Origin: Bacteroidota bacterium
GTDB lineage: Bacteria > Bacteroidota > Bacteroidia > Bacteroidales > Dysgonomonadaceae
NCBI GenBank assembly: GCA_023437305.1
Contig: JAEZGN010000002.1
Location: 1 to 64,000, forward strand
DNA: 64,000 nt
Reading direction: 5' to 3'
Positions 56,018 through 64,000 of the stretch are shown here, piece after piece. A program made the position numbers and the translations under genes. How positions within the stretch are numbered: position 1 is the first letter of the stretch; each line of letters opens with the position of its first letter. The notes under the pieces are model-generated. The model had not been told where the DNA came from. It did no database searches and saw only the letters and a list, made by a program, of their open reading frames with translations.

Positions 56018-56446
56018 ATGATTAGTTCTGCTGACAAAAAGGATTACCCTGTATTAATCGATATCTGGGAAAGTGCGGTAAAGGCTACTCATGATTTTTT
56101 ATCAGACGAAGATTTTGAATTTTATAAAACTCATATTCCCATCTATTTTAAGCATGTTTCTTTATATGTTTATAGAAATCAGAAGAGCATAATAAAAGGA
56201 TTTCTAGGTATAAGCGATGATAGCATAGAAATGCTTTTTGTAGAAAATGAAAGTAGGGGAGAGGGTATAGGTAAAGTATTGATGGACTATGCCGTAAATA
56301 CATTGAATGCACGAAAAGTAGATGTGAACGAACAAAATACACAAGCTTTGGATTTTTATTACCATTTAGGATTTAAAGAAGTAGGCAGAGATGAATATGA
56401 TGGAGAGGGAAAAGGATATCCCATATTACATTTAGAAAAAAGCTAA
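56018..56446 (+). CDS. GNAT-family N-acetyltransferase
   Basis: 142 residues. The acetyl-CoA binding motif ESRGEGIGKVLMDYA (R/Q-x-x-G-x-G/A type) is near 85-100, with the end LDFYYHLGFKEVGRDE. It acetylates an amine, possibly on a protein or sugar. It begins 23 bases after the fucosyltransferase-like gene. Confidence 0.88.
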   Translation: MISSADKKDYPVLIDIWESAVKATHDFLSDEDFEFYKTHIPIYFKHVSLYVYRNQKSIIKGFLGISDDSIEMLFVENESRGEGIGKVLMDYAVNTLNARKVDVNEQNTQALDFYYHLGFKEVGRDEYDGEGKGYPILHLEKS

Positions 56447-56587
56447 TATTTTTCCTCTTATCAATATTCTTATAACTATTGAAAATATTTTGTGTATATA
56501 TTGCTAAATATTATACTTTTAGTTTATTTTGTACACAATGTGTGGATAAAAAGATACAGACAAAATGTACTAAATAATTAAAGCAAA

Positions 56588-57730
56588 ATGTCGTTTATAA
56601 AGAGGCAATTATATTTTTTATTAAAAAAAATATCAGAAAGGAACCACAGAGGGTATTATATTGAAAAAAATCAATATTATATTGACAAATACAATACCTG
56701 CGACAAAAAGAAACCAACGCATATTATCAGGAAAGAAATGAAAGAATTAAAGAAGTATTGGGGTGTATATCCTTTGCAATATTTCCGATATAATATGTAT
56801 GAGTTGGATTGTAAGCTATCCCTATCTGATATGAAAGATTATATTCCTGATTATTTTGCTTATTTTTTGCTGTATCCTAAATCATTCTTATCAAGAGATA
56901 TTTTATGTGAAGATAAATTTCTTTTTTATTCAATCTGTGAAGGTTTAAATATTCCACAAGCAAAAACAATTTTACTTACTAAAAATGGGCTTTTTCTGTC
57001 CGATAAACAAGATATTCTAAATTTAGAATCCGCAACCGATATATTAAAACAGTCTAAAGCTCAAAAAATATTTTGTAAACCTCGGTATGGTATAGGCGGT
57101 AAGGGAATATCTGTTTTTAATAATATTGATGATAAATACATTGATAAAAATACTTCTTCTGTTTTAGATCTTGCACAATTTGTTAATCAAGATTATATTA
57201 TTCAAGAAGGGATACTACAACATCCTATAATGAATGATATATACCCGTTATCTATTAATACATTTAGGATTATAACAGAATATACTGAAGAGTTTGGTGT
57301 AACAATTTTATTTGTTCTCTTAAGAATGGGTAATAAGGGAATGGAAGTTGATAATGCTAGTTCCGGAGGCGTATATATTGGAGTGGATTCTGTAACCGGG
57401 CAATTGCAAAAGTATGCAATGTCTTCTAAGCAGGAGCGGTATACATGTCATCCATATACTGAGTTCAAATTTGACGGTTTTACTATACCATTTTGGCAAG
57501 ATATAGTTTCATTCATTAAGAATATTGCATTTAAGTTCTCTGAAATAAAATATATAGGTTGGGATGTTGCATACACAACAGATGGTCCACTCATTGTTGA
57601 AGCAAATAATGGTCCGGATATATCAATTCTACAAGATTGTTATGGGGGAGTAAGGAAACATTTTCAAATAAGTTCTCCGCATACTTATTGGTACTCTGAA
57701 AAATATAGTATAAAAGACTTACAAGTTTAG
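56588..57730 (+). CDS. Sugar-transfer associated ATP-grasp protein
   Basis: 380 residues. ATP-grasp core with FCKPRYGIGGKGISVFN (nucleotide-binding Lys and Gly-rich loop), YIIQEGILQHP, YPLSINTFRIITEYTEEFG and EANNGPDISIL (metal-binding Glu/Asn). The family (PF14397 type) is found in surface-polysaccharide and teichoic-acid-like clusters and forms amide or ester bonds using ATP. It is separated from the GNAT gene by 141 bases, a gap that includes one perfect DnaA-box match (56541-56549). Confidence 0.75.
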   Translation: MSFIKRQLYFLLKKISERNHRGYYIEKNQYYIDKYNTCDKKKPTHIIRKEMKELKKYWGVYPLQYFRYNMYELDCKLSLSDMKDYIPDYFAYFLLYPKSFLSRDILCEDKFLFYSICEGLNIPQAKTILLTKNGLFLSDKQDILNLESATDILKQSKAQKIFCKPRYGIGGKGISVFNNIDDKYIDKNTSSVLDLAQFVNQDYIIQEGILQHPIMNDIYPLSINTFRIITEYTEEFGVTILFVLLRMGNKGMEVDNASSGGVYIGVDSVTGQLQKYAMSSKQERYTCHPYTEFKFDGFTIPFWQDIVSFIKNIAFKFSEIKYIGWDVAYTTDGPLIVEANNGPDISILQDCYGGVRKHFQISSPHTYWYSEKYSIKDLQV

Positions 57731-57827
57731 AATTCAATATTGGTTGATCTTCCAGTTAGACAAACATACTGCCGATGATGTAGGAGTAGATAAAACAAGG
57801 CTGAAAAATTATAGGATACAATATCTT

Positions 57828-57860
57828 AAAAACGGGAACATCATTGTGCTTCCGTTTTTA
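57828..57860 (+). terminator. Terminator after the ATP-grasp gene
   Basis: AAAACGGGAACA...CTTCCGTTTTT: a 7-9 bp stem with an internal imperfection and a following T run. Confidence 0.6.
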
Positions 57861-57948
57861 TTTTATGATGATATATAGTTAGATTCCCAATAAAATTATC
57901 TTACTTTGTTCAGTTTTTATTATTAGCTAATAGTATTAATAAAATAAA

Positions 57949-58599
57949 ATGGCAAAAAGTAAAATAACAACCGTACTGTTTGGTTTAGATGGTGTTGTCG
58001 TAGACACAGAACATGCTTATGATGAGTTTTGGAGTAAGATAGCACGAGATAATGAGTTGAAAATTAATAATTTTTCGGATGTAATAAAGGGAATGACATT
58101 GAGTTCTATCATCGAACTTTATTTTACTATTTCAACTCTTGAAGAAAAACAAGCTATAAGAGAAGCATGTTCGAAAATGGAACAAGGCATCGATTATAAA
58201 AAAACGGTTATTCCCGGTGTTCTTGATTTTATCAAATGCCTTAAAAATGAAGGTTATAAAATAGGTCTTGTTACTAGCTCGCCTTCCAGTAAAGTAAAAG
58301 TTGTATTAGATCAGCTGTCTCTAGGAGATACATTCGATACAATAATTACATCCGACAGCATAAAGAAAGGAAAGCCCGATCCGATGGGATATGTATTGGC
58401 TAAAACAAATCTTGGGGTACAATCTGCAGAGTGTGTAGTATTCGAAGATGCATTTACCGGTATTAAAGCAGCTACTTATGCATTTATGCGTGTAATAGGA
58501 GTATCCACAACTTTATCTGTCGATTTCCTGAAAGATTATACATACGGTGTAATAGCTGATTTTACAGATACAGACAAGCTAAAAAGTCTTATGGCTTAA
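57949..58599 (+). CDS. HAD-family (beta-phosphoglucomutase-like) protein lacking the nucleophilic Asp
   Basis: 216 residues. HAD motif I reads VLFGLDGVVVDTE: Gly12 stands where the nucleophilic Asp of FDLDG is required, while Asp14 is kept. Motif II (GLVTSSPS), motif III Lys (IKKGKPDPMGY) and motif IV (VFEDAFTGIKAA) are intact. The family removes or moves sugar phosphates. With GGT instead of GAT at codon 12, normal phosphate transfer should fail, so it may be a pseudoenzyme, or the base may be an error. Confidence 0.85.
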   Translation: MAKSKITTVLFGLDGVVVDTEHAYDEFWSKIARDNELKINNFSDVIKGMTLSSIIELYFTISTLEEKQAIREACSKMEQGIDYKKTVIPGVLDFIKCLKNEGYKIGLVTSSPSSKVKVVLDQLSLGDTFDTIITSDSIKKGKPDPMGYVLAKTNLGVQSAECVVFEDAFTGIKAATYAFMRVIGVSTTLSVDFLKDYTYGVIADFTDTDKLKSLMA

Positions 58600-58620
58600 A
58601 TAGTTAAATGAAAATATAAT

Positions 58621-58650
58621 AAAAAAAGAGCATCATTATGATGCTCTTTT
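58621..58650. terminator. Bidirectional terminator
   Basis: A run of A, the stem GAGCATCAT/ATGATGCTC, then a run of T, between the HAD gene (plus) and the polyprenyl synthase (minus). Confidence 0.9.
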
Positions 58651-58710
58651 TTTATTATATTCAATAATTAGCAAGTTTAGAAAAGTAACTTTTTTAGAGT
58701 TGCTAATTTG

Positions 58711-59682
58711 TTAATATGCTCTTTTTATTATATAATTTACTGTGGCTTCAAGTGCTTCACGCACATCAAAATCAGGAATAGTTTCTATAATTTTTTCGGC
58801 TTGTTCCTTAAATTCTTCTATTTTTTTGTACGCATAATCTATGCCTCCATGCTCTTTAGCATAGTTGATAAGATGCTGAATATTTTCGTCCGTATAATTA
58901 TAAGAATATACGATAGATAATATTTCCTTTTTTTCGTCTTCCGAAGCATTTTTAATAGCATACAAAAGAGGAAGAGTTATTTTCCCTTCGCGTATATCAT
59001 TTCCTGTTGGCTTGCCAATAGCATCGGTAAAATAATCGAAAATATCATCGCGCAATTGAAAACACAATCCAAATAATTCTCCCAAGCGGGTAAATTTTTC
59101 TATTTCTTCTTCCGAAGCATTTACAGATATTGCGCCTATACGCATGCATACCGACATCAGAGAGGCGGTCTTTTTCTTTATTACCTGAAAATACTCATCT
59201 TCGTCAATGATCAGTTCTTTTACCAGCGAAAGCTGATTAAGTTCTCCTTCGGCCAAGTCGCGCCCCAAGTCAGATATGTTTGATATGATTTCTATGTTTC
59301 CTGTCAACACGCTCTTAATAAGAGCAGTAGATAAAAAATAATCACCTGTCAGAACAGCCATTTTGTTATCATAAATAGCGTTCAATGAAGCCTTTCCCCT
59401 TCTTATTTTTGATTCGTCTACTACGTCATCGTGTATAAGCGAAGCAGTATGCAAAAGTTCTACAGTGATAGCAGCGTTGTAAGTAATATTATTAATCTCG
59501 CCACAGGCTTTAGCAGCCAGAAGCAGTAAAATGGGACGGATTCTTTTACCATCCGATTTCATTATATGATCTATAATTTCCTGAATCCTTACATTATTGC
59601 AAAAAACAGAATCTTTGTAATATGTATTAAATTTTTTTAATTCCTCCGCTACAGGTTTAGCTATTAAAAGCTTTTTATCCAT
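58711..59682 (-). CDS. Polyprenyl diphosphate synthase
   Basis: 323 residues. First Asp-rich motif in SLIHDDVVDESKIRRG (DDxxD), second in CFQLRDDIFDYF (DDxxD). It elongates isoprenyl diphosphates to a long chain (for example for menaquinone). Ser/Ala positions before the first motif cannot give chain length. It stands alone on the minus strand, upstream of polA which points the other way. Confidence 0.93.
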   Translation of the reverse strand: MDKKLLIAKPVAEELKKFNTYYKDSVFCNNVRIQEIIDHIMKSDGKRIRPILLLLAAKACGEINNITYNAAITVELLHTASLIHDDVVDESKIRRGKASLNAIYDNKMAVLTGDYFLSTALIKSVLTGNIEIISNISDLGRDLAEGELNQLSLVKELIIDEDEYFQVIKKKTASLMSVCMRIGAISVNASEEEIEKFTRLGELFGLCFQLRDDIFDYFTDAIGKPTGNDIREGKITLPLLYAIKNASEDEKKEILSIVYSYNYTDENIQHLINYAKEHGGIDYAYKKIEEFKEQAEKIIETIPDFDVREALEATVNYIIKRAY

Positions 59683-60026
59683 ATCTTATTTTGTTGAGTT
59701 GCAAATTTAAGAATATTTCGGCTTTAAGCATTATATATGTGTAACTTTAGATATATATAAGGAATTTTTTAAAGAATAATTGCATTTGAATGTTTTTGAA
59801 TTCTTTTTTAATACTTAGTATCCTGAATTAGCCATTGATATTTGGTTCTATTAGTCTGTTGTTTTATTTGTTTGTAAAGGCGAATATGAATAAGTAAAGT
59901 TCTTTATTCAATTGCTGATAGTAAGCTTTATGGTCAAAATTGATTATCTATTTTAATTTGTCTCTTTTGTAGTTCATCACTTTTTCCTTAACTTTCCACT
60001 GTTTTAAAATCAAAATATATTCCTCA
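59683..60026. other. Divergent intergenic region between polyprenyl synthase and polA
   Basis: AT-rich, 344 bases. It should contain both promoters, but I see no exact consensus and no RNA gene. Confidence 0.45.
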
Positions 60027-62828
60027 ATGAAATTATTCCTATTAGACGCCTATGCGCTCATATATCGTTCTTATTATGCTTTTATAAAAAGTCCCAGAGT
60101 AAACTCTAAAGGACAGAACACTTCTGCTGTGTTTGGTTTTGTAAATACATTAGAGGAACTTCTTCGCAAAGAAAATCCGACACATATTGCTGTTGCATTC
60201 GATCCTCCGGGAGGAACATTCCGTCACGATGCTTATGAGAAATATAAAGCTCAGCGTCAGGAGACTCCCGAAGATATAAGGGCGGCCGTTCCCATTATCA
60301 AGGAGATTATTGCAGCTTACAATATAAAAGAATTAGAAGTTCCTTATTATGAGGCTGATGATGTGATTGGTACTATTGCAAAAAAAGCAGAAAAGGAGAA
60401 TATAGATGTTTATATGATGACCCCCGACAAGGATTATGGTCAGCTTACATCCGATCATATATTCATGTACAAACCAAAGTTTGCAGGATCGGGTTTTGAT
60501 GTATTAGATGCTAAAGCAATAATGGAGAAATATGAACTATCTTCTCCCGAACAGATGATCGATTTATTGGGTCTTATGGGTGATGCTTCGGATAATATAC
60601 CCGGATGTCCGGGAGTAGGGCCTAAGACAGCTCAGAAGCTGTTAGAGGAATACGGAACTATCGAAAACCTCCTTGAACATACATCAGAGATTAAAGGAGC
60701 ATTAAAGCAACGATTGGAAGATAATAAAGAGCAAATTATATTCTCCAAATTTCTGGCTACTATCAAGACCGATGTTCCTATCGATTTCAACAAAGATGAA
60801 TTTGCTCGTAGAGAAATAAACGCTGAAAAAATAAGTGCTATTTTTGAAGAACTTGAATTCAGGACGCTTATCAACAGGGTTCTAAAAACTGATGGTACCC
60901 CATCACACCCGGTGAGAAATACTACAACGCATGAAGCTACACAGGGCGATTTATTTTCAGAATTACTACCGCCTGTAGACTCTTCTTCAGATAATGCAAC
61001 CGTTAACTATTCCGCCTTACAGGAGCTGAAAGATATACCTCACTCTTATCATCTTGTGGAGGAAGAGAAAGAGGTTTTGGAACTGATAAATACACTTTCT
61101 AATCAAGAATCTTGCTGTTTCGATACCGAGACTACAGGTCTCGACCCTATTGTGAGCGAACTGGTAGGGATGTCCTTTGCCTTCAAAGAGGGGGAAGCTT
61201 ATTACGTTCCTGTTCCTGCCGACTTTGACGAAGCGAAGAAACTGATAGATAAATTCCGTCCGTTTTTTGAAAATGAGAAGATACTGAAAATAGGGCAGAA
61301 TATAAAATACGATATCATTGTTCTCAAAAAATATGATATTCATGTACGAGGCAAATTGTTTGATACAATGATTGCTCATTACCTTATCAATCCTGAGTTG
61401 AGACACAATATGGATTATATGGCAGAAACATATCTGAAATACAGAACAATACATATTGATGAACTGATAGGGGCTAAGGGCAAAAATCAACTGAATATGC
61501 GTACTCTGCGTCCTGATCAGATTAGCGATTACGCATGTGAGGATGCCGATGTTACATTGAAGCTGAAAAGTATACTCGAAAAGGCAATCGAGAAACAGGA
61601 CTTAAGTAAATTATTTTATGAAATAGAGTTACCCCTTATCTATGTTCTTGCAGACATGGAATTTACCGGCGTAAGGCTCGATACAGTTGCTTTAGGAGAG
61701 TATTCAAAGACTCTTACCATAGAATTGCAGAACATTGAATCGGAAATATATAAGCTTGGAGAAACAGAATTTAATATAAATTCGGCGAAGCAAGTAGGAG
61801 AGGTGCTTTTCGACAAATTAAAGATTGTAGACAAGCCCAAAAAGACTAAAACAGGACAGTATGTAACCAGTGAAGAGACATTGGAAAGCATTAAAGATAC
61901 GCATCCGATTGTAAATAAAATATTAGAATACAGAGGTCTTAAAAAACTTCTGAGTACTTATATTGATGCACTTCCGCTACTTGTTGACCCCAAAGACGGG
62001 AAGATACACACATCATTTAATCAGACAGTAACAGCTACCGGAAGACTAAGTTCTACGAACCCCAATCTTCAGAATATTCCTATACGCGATGCACAAGGAA
62101 GAGAGATTCGAAAATCATTTATTGCCGACGAGGGATGCTTGTTTTTCTCTGCCGACTATTCTCAGATCGAGCTTCGTATTATGGCACATCTTAGCCAAGA
62201 CCCATCGATGGTAGAAGCCTTCAATAGCGGGGAAGACATACATGCTGCAACGGCTGCCAAAATTTATAAATTGAAGATAGATGAGGTGACGAGCGATATG
62301 CGTCGCAAGGCAAAAACAGCCAATTTTGGTATCATATACGGTATTTCTGTTTTTGGATTGGCCGAACGTCTTACCATTCCAAGGGGAGAAGCCAAAGAAC
62401 TTATTGACGGTTATTTTGAGACTTATCCGAAAGTGAAAGAATATATGGATAAATGCATAACCGATGCACGCGAGAAGACCTATGTAGAAACTGTTTTTGG
62501 ACGAAAAAGATACTTGCCTGATATCAATTCACGCAACGCAACTGTACGTGGTTATGCCGAACGAAATGCTATAAATGCACCTATACAGGGGAGTGCGGCT
62601 GACATCATAAAAGTGGCGATGAATAATATTTTTAAACGCTTCGAAAAAGAGAATATCAAATCCAAGATGATTCTTCAGGTACATGACGAGTTGAATTTTA
62701 ATGTTCTTGAAAATGAACTTGATAAAGTTCAGAAGATAGTAATTGAAGAAATGGAAAATGCATATAAACTGGCTGTTCCACTAAGAGCCGATTGCGGAAA
62801 AGGGAAGAACTGGCTGGAGGCGCATTAA
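60027..62828 (+). CDS. polA: DNA polymerase I
   Basis: 933 residues. N-terminal 5'-3' exonuclease (LLDAYALIYRSYYAF, EADDVIGTIAKKAEKENID), a 3'-5' exonuclease with FDTETTGLDP (catalytic Asp/Glu retained, so proofreading is likely), and the polymerase domain with ADYSQIELRIMAHLS, the O-helix segment RRKAKTANFGIIYGIS and VHDELNF. It works in repair and Okazaki fragment processing. It runs in the rightward leading-strand direction. Confidence 0.98.
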   Translation: MKLFLLDAYALIYRSYYAFIKSPRVNSKGQNTSAVFGFVNTLEELLRKENPTHIAVAFDPPGGTFRHDAYEKYKAQRQETPEDIRAAVPIIKEIIAAYNIKELEVPYYEADDVIGTIAKKAEKENIDVYMMTPDKDYGQLTSDHIFMYKPKFAGSGFDVLDAKAIMEKYELSSPEQMIDLLGLMGDASDNIPGCPGVGPKTAQKLLEEYGTIENLLEHTSEIKGALKQRLEDNKEQIIFSKFLATIKTDVPIDFNKDEFARREINAEKISAIFEELEFRTLINRVLKTDGTPSHPVRNTTTHEATQGDLFSELLPPVDSSSDNATVNYSALQELKDIPHSYHLVEEEKEVLELINTLSNQESCCFDTETTGLDPIVSELVGMSFAFKEGEAYYVPVPADFDEAKKLIDKFRPFFENEKILKIGQNIKYDIIVLKKYDIHVRGKLFDTMIAHYLINPELRHNMDYMAETYLKYRTIHIDELIGAKGKNQLNMRTLRPDQISDYACEDADVTLKLKSILEKAIEKQDLSKLFYEIELPLIYVLADMEFTGVRLDTVALGEYSKTLTIELQNIESEIYKLGETEFNINSAKQVGEVLFDKLKIVDKPKKTKTGQYVTSEETLESIKDTHPIVNKILEYRGLKKLLSTYIDALPLLVDPKDGKIHTSFNQTVTATGRLSSTNPNLQNIPIRDAQGREIRKSFIADEGCLFFSADYSQIELRIMAHLSQDPSMVEAFNSGEDIHAATAAKIYKLKIDEVTSDMRRKAKTANFGIIYGISVFGLAERLTIPRGEAKELIDGYFETYPKVKEYMDKCITDAREKTYVETVFGRKRYLPDINSRNATVRGYAERNAINAPIQGSAADIIKVAMNNIFKRFEKENIKSKMILQVHDELNFNVLENELDKVQKIVIEEMENAYKLAVPLRADCGKGKNWLEAH

Positions 62829-62935
62829 AGTTTAATAATAAAGAGGTTCTTCGTTTTTACTCACAATGACAATTTAGATGTATAAAATAGTGAAATAAAT
62901 CTTTCTGATTATCTTTACCCAAATTTACTTGGTTT

Positions 62936-64000
62936 ATGAATAATCTTTTGGACAAAATAGTGCAAAGCAAAAGGTACCAGTTTTTGGTATTTTTTGCTTT
63001 GTTGATTTTTCTGTCTTTGTTGATGATGTATTTTTATCAGCCCTTATGTCCGGGGCAGGATTTCTTTTTTCACTACAGAAGGCTACAGGCATTGATGGAT
63101 GGTATGAAAGATAGTCCATGGCTTATTTATATCGATTATAGTGCCATTGATGGTTATGGCTATCTTACAAAGGCATTCTATCCCGACTTTATACTTATAC
63201 CTTTTGCCTTGCTGGGTAATCTTACCGATGCTGCTTTTGCATATCAGTTTATGATATTCACCATGACTGTTTTGTGTGGTGTATTTACGTACATAACAGT
63301 CAATACCATTTATAAAAGTTCGTACGCTGCTGCAATAGCAGCCCTGTTGTATACATTTGCTGCTTATCGATTGCTTGATATATATCATAGGGCTGCAATC
63401 GGAGAGGCCTTGTCTTTCACGTTTGTGCCTATTGTCTTTTTGGGATTGTACCATATTATCAAGGGTGATTATAAGAAATGGTACGTTCTGGCTATAGGCT
63501 TTAGCCTGATGATATTTACGCACCTTATATCATCGGTACTGATGTTTGTGGCTATACTTATCTTTTTAGGGATTTACTATAAATCATTGCTAAGAGAGCC
63601 TAGACGTATAAAATATCTTGTTTGGGCTGGCGTTGCAACTTTGATCATAACCGCTTACTATATTTTCCCGATGATGGAGCAAATGCTTTCCAATACGTTT
63701 TATTACGAAAGCAGGGGATTGATGTCTAAAGCTCAAGACTCTGCGCTCGGGCTGCATTGGATTATCTGGGGAATGTTTGTCGGGATTATTATTCCGGAGC
63801 AAGCACTTATTCCGGGAGTTGGCCTTTTGCTTACATTTGGCATTATTTTGCGGTTGTTTGTATATGAAAAATCGAAAGAGCTAAGGAGTCTTGATATTGC
63901 CGTTATTGTAGGCTTTATCTATATTATCGCTTGTCTGCCGATATTTCCATGGTCGGTATTTCCGTTCAGCTTGTTGAACTTTATTCAGCTGCCATGGCGT
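62936..64000 (+). CDS. Large polytopic membrane protein (partial, runs off window)
   Basis: At least 355 residues, open to the window end, starting MNNLLDKIVQSKRYQFLVFF. Many membrane helices; the first loop has CPGQDFFFHYRRLQALMDGM and further loops include YGYLTKAFYPDFILIP and AFAYQF. This resembles membrane glycosyltransferase-like proteins (YfhO or 6-pyruvoyl-tetrahydropterin-synthase-related type) that act on lipid-linked sugars. It begins 107 bases after polA. Confidence 0.7.
   Translation, partial: MNNLLDKIVQSKRYQFLVFFALLIFLSLLMMYFYQPLCPGQDFFFHYRRLQALMDGMKDSPWLIYIDYSAIDGYGYLTKAFYPDFILIPFALLGNLTDAAFAYQFMIFTMTVLCGVFTYITVNTIYKSSYAAAIAALLYTFAAYRLLDIYHRAAIGEALSFTFVPIVFLGLYHIIKGDYKKWYVLAIGFSLMIFTHLISSVLMFVAILIFLGIYYKSLLREPRRIKYLVWAGVATLIITAYYIFPMMEQMLSNTFYYESRGLMSKAQDSALGLHWIIWGMFVGIIIPEQALIPGVGLLLTFGIILRLFVYEKSKELRSLDIAVIVGFIYIIACLPIFPWSVFPFSLLNFIQLPWR

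Noticed and set aside
56541..56549. Perfect DnaA box TTATCCACA (minus) in the GNAT/ATP-grasp gap
   Set aside because: It is a single site, without neighbours, and not at the switch of gene direction. Chance or a DnaA-titrating site is enough to explain it.
57731..57880. Open frame after the ATP-grasp gene (ending LKNGNIIVLPFLFYDDI)
   Set aside because: It has no start codon in a good place, overlaps the terminator hairpin and resembles nothing I know. It may be a gene remnant but cannot be supported.
1..64000. CRISPR arrays and rRNA genes
   Set aside because: No regularly spaced direct repeats and no rRNA signature text were seen on either strand. Among the tRNAs only tRNA-Leu was found.

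Overview
The window looks like a chromosome segment from a low-GC member of the Bacteroidales (Bacteroidetes). The evidence is two SusC/SusD pairs, promoters of the TTG-N19/20-TAnnTTTG type, a 631-residue PurF-type protein, a DEAD-box helicase with a DbpA-like C-terminus, and a tRNA gene without an encoded CCA. A Dysgonomonas-like genus is a guess only.

Left part (1-22.3 kb) is accessory DNA. It holds a broken surface-protein gene, a frameshifted parA with a small partner gene, and two divergent SusCD pairs (3.1-8.3 kb minus; 10.3-15.4 kb plus) with no enzymes or regulators beside them. It also holds two ~0.8 kb non-coding repeat copies plus a partial third. These are built of hairpins with 4-base loops that read GNRA on one strand, and the two full copies carry facing promoters. 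Further right are a truncated RhuM/Fic gene, an IS21-family element with an amber codon in istA, a stretch of decayed gene fragments (a NanM-like kelch protein, a possible metallo-beta-lactamase-fold remnant), and a tyrosine recombinase that abuts the 3' end of mnmE. The recombinase marks the probable right edge of an integrated island.

The core part (22.4-64 kb) carries mnmE, a purF-like gene, dnaX, a CDGSH protein, tRNA-Leu(TAG), a DbpA-like helicase, an overlapping Gp37/Gp68 (DUF5131)-TcmP gene pair, an XRE regulator, an OmpA-like lipoprotein, plsC, valS, thiL, an Fsr-like MFS pump, a transglutaminase-like protein, a purine nucleoside phosphorylase, lpxK and sppA. After a 0.5 kb AT-rich gap come a SGNH-OMP-SGNH cassette, ychF, a small surface-glycan modification group (acyltransferase, fucosyltransferase-like, GNAT, ATP-grasp), a HAD protein lacking its nucleophile, a polyprenyl synthase, polA and a truncated large membrane protein.

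Most core genes left of ~48.2 kb point left and most genes right of it point right. The gap there (48.24-48.44 kb) carries four TTATCAACA sequences plus two TTATTAACA variants, in two opposed groups, so it is a candidate chromosomal replication origin. The signals I rate highest are the GNRA-hairpin repeat units, this candidate oriC, an A10 slippery run in dnaX placed where it would give a short gamma-like product, and the Gp37/Gp68-TcmP pair. All calls are by reading alone; no database search was run.
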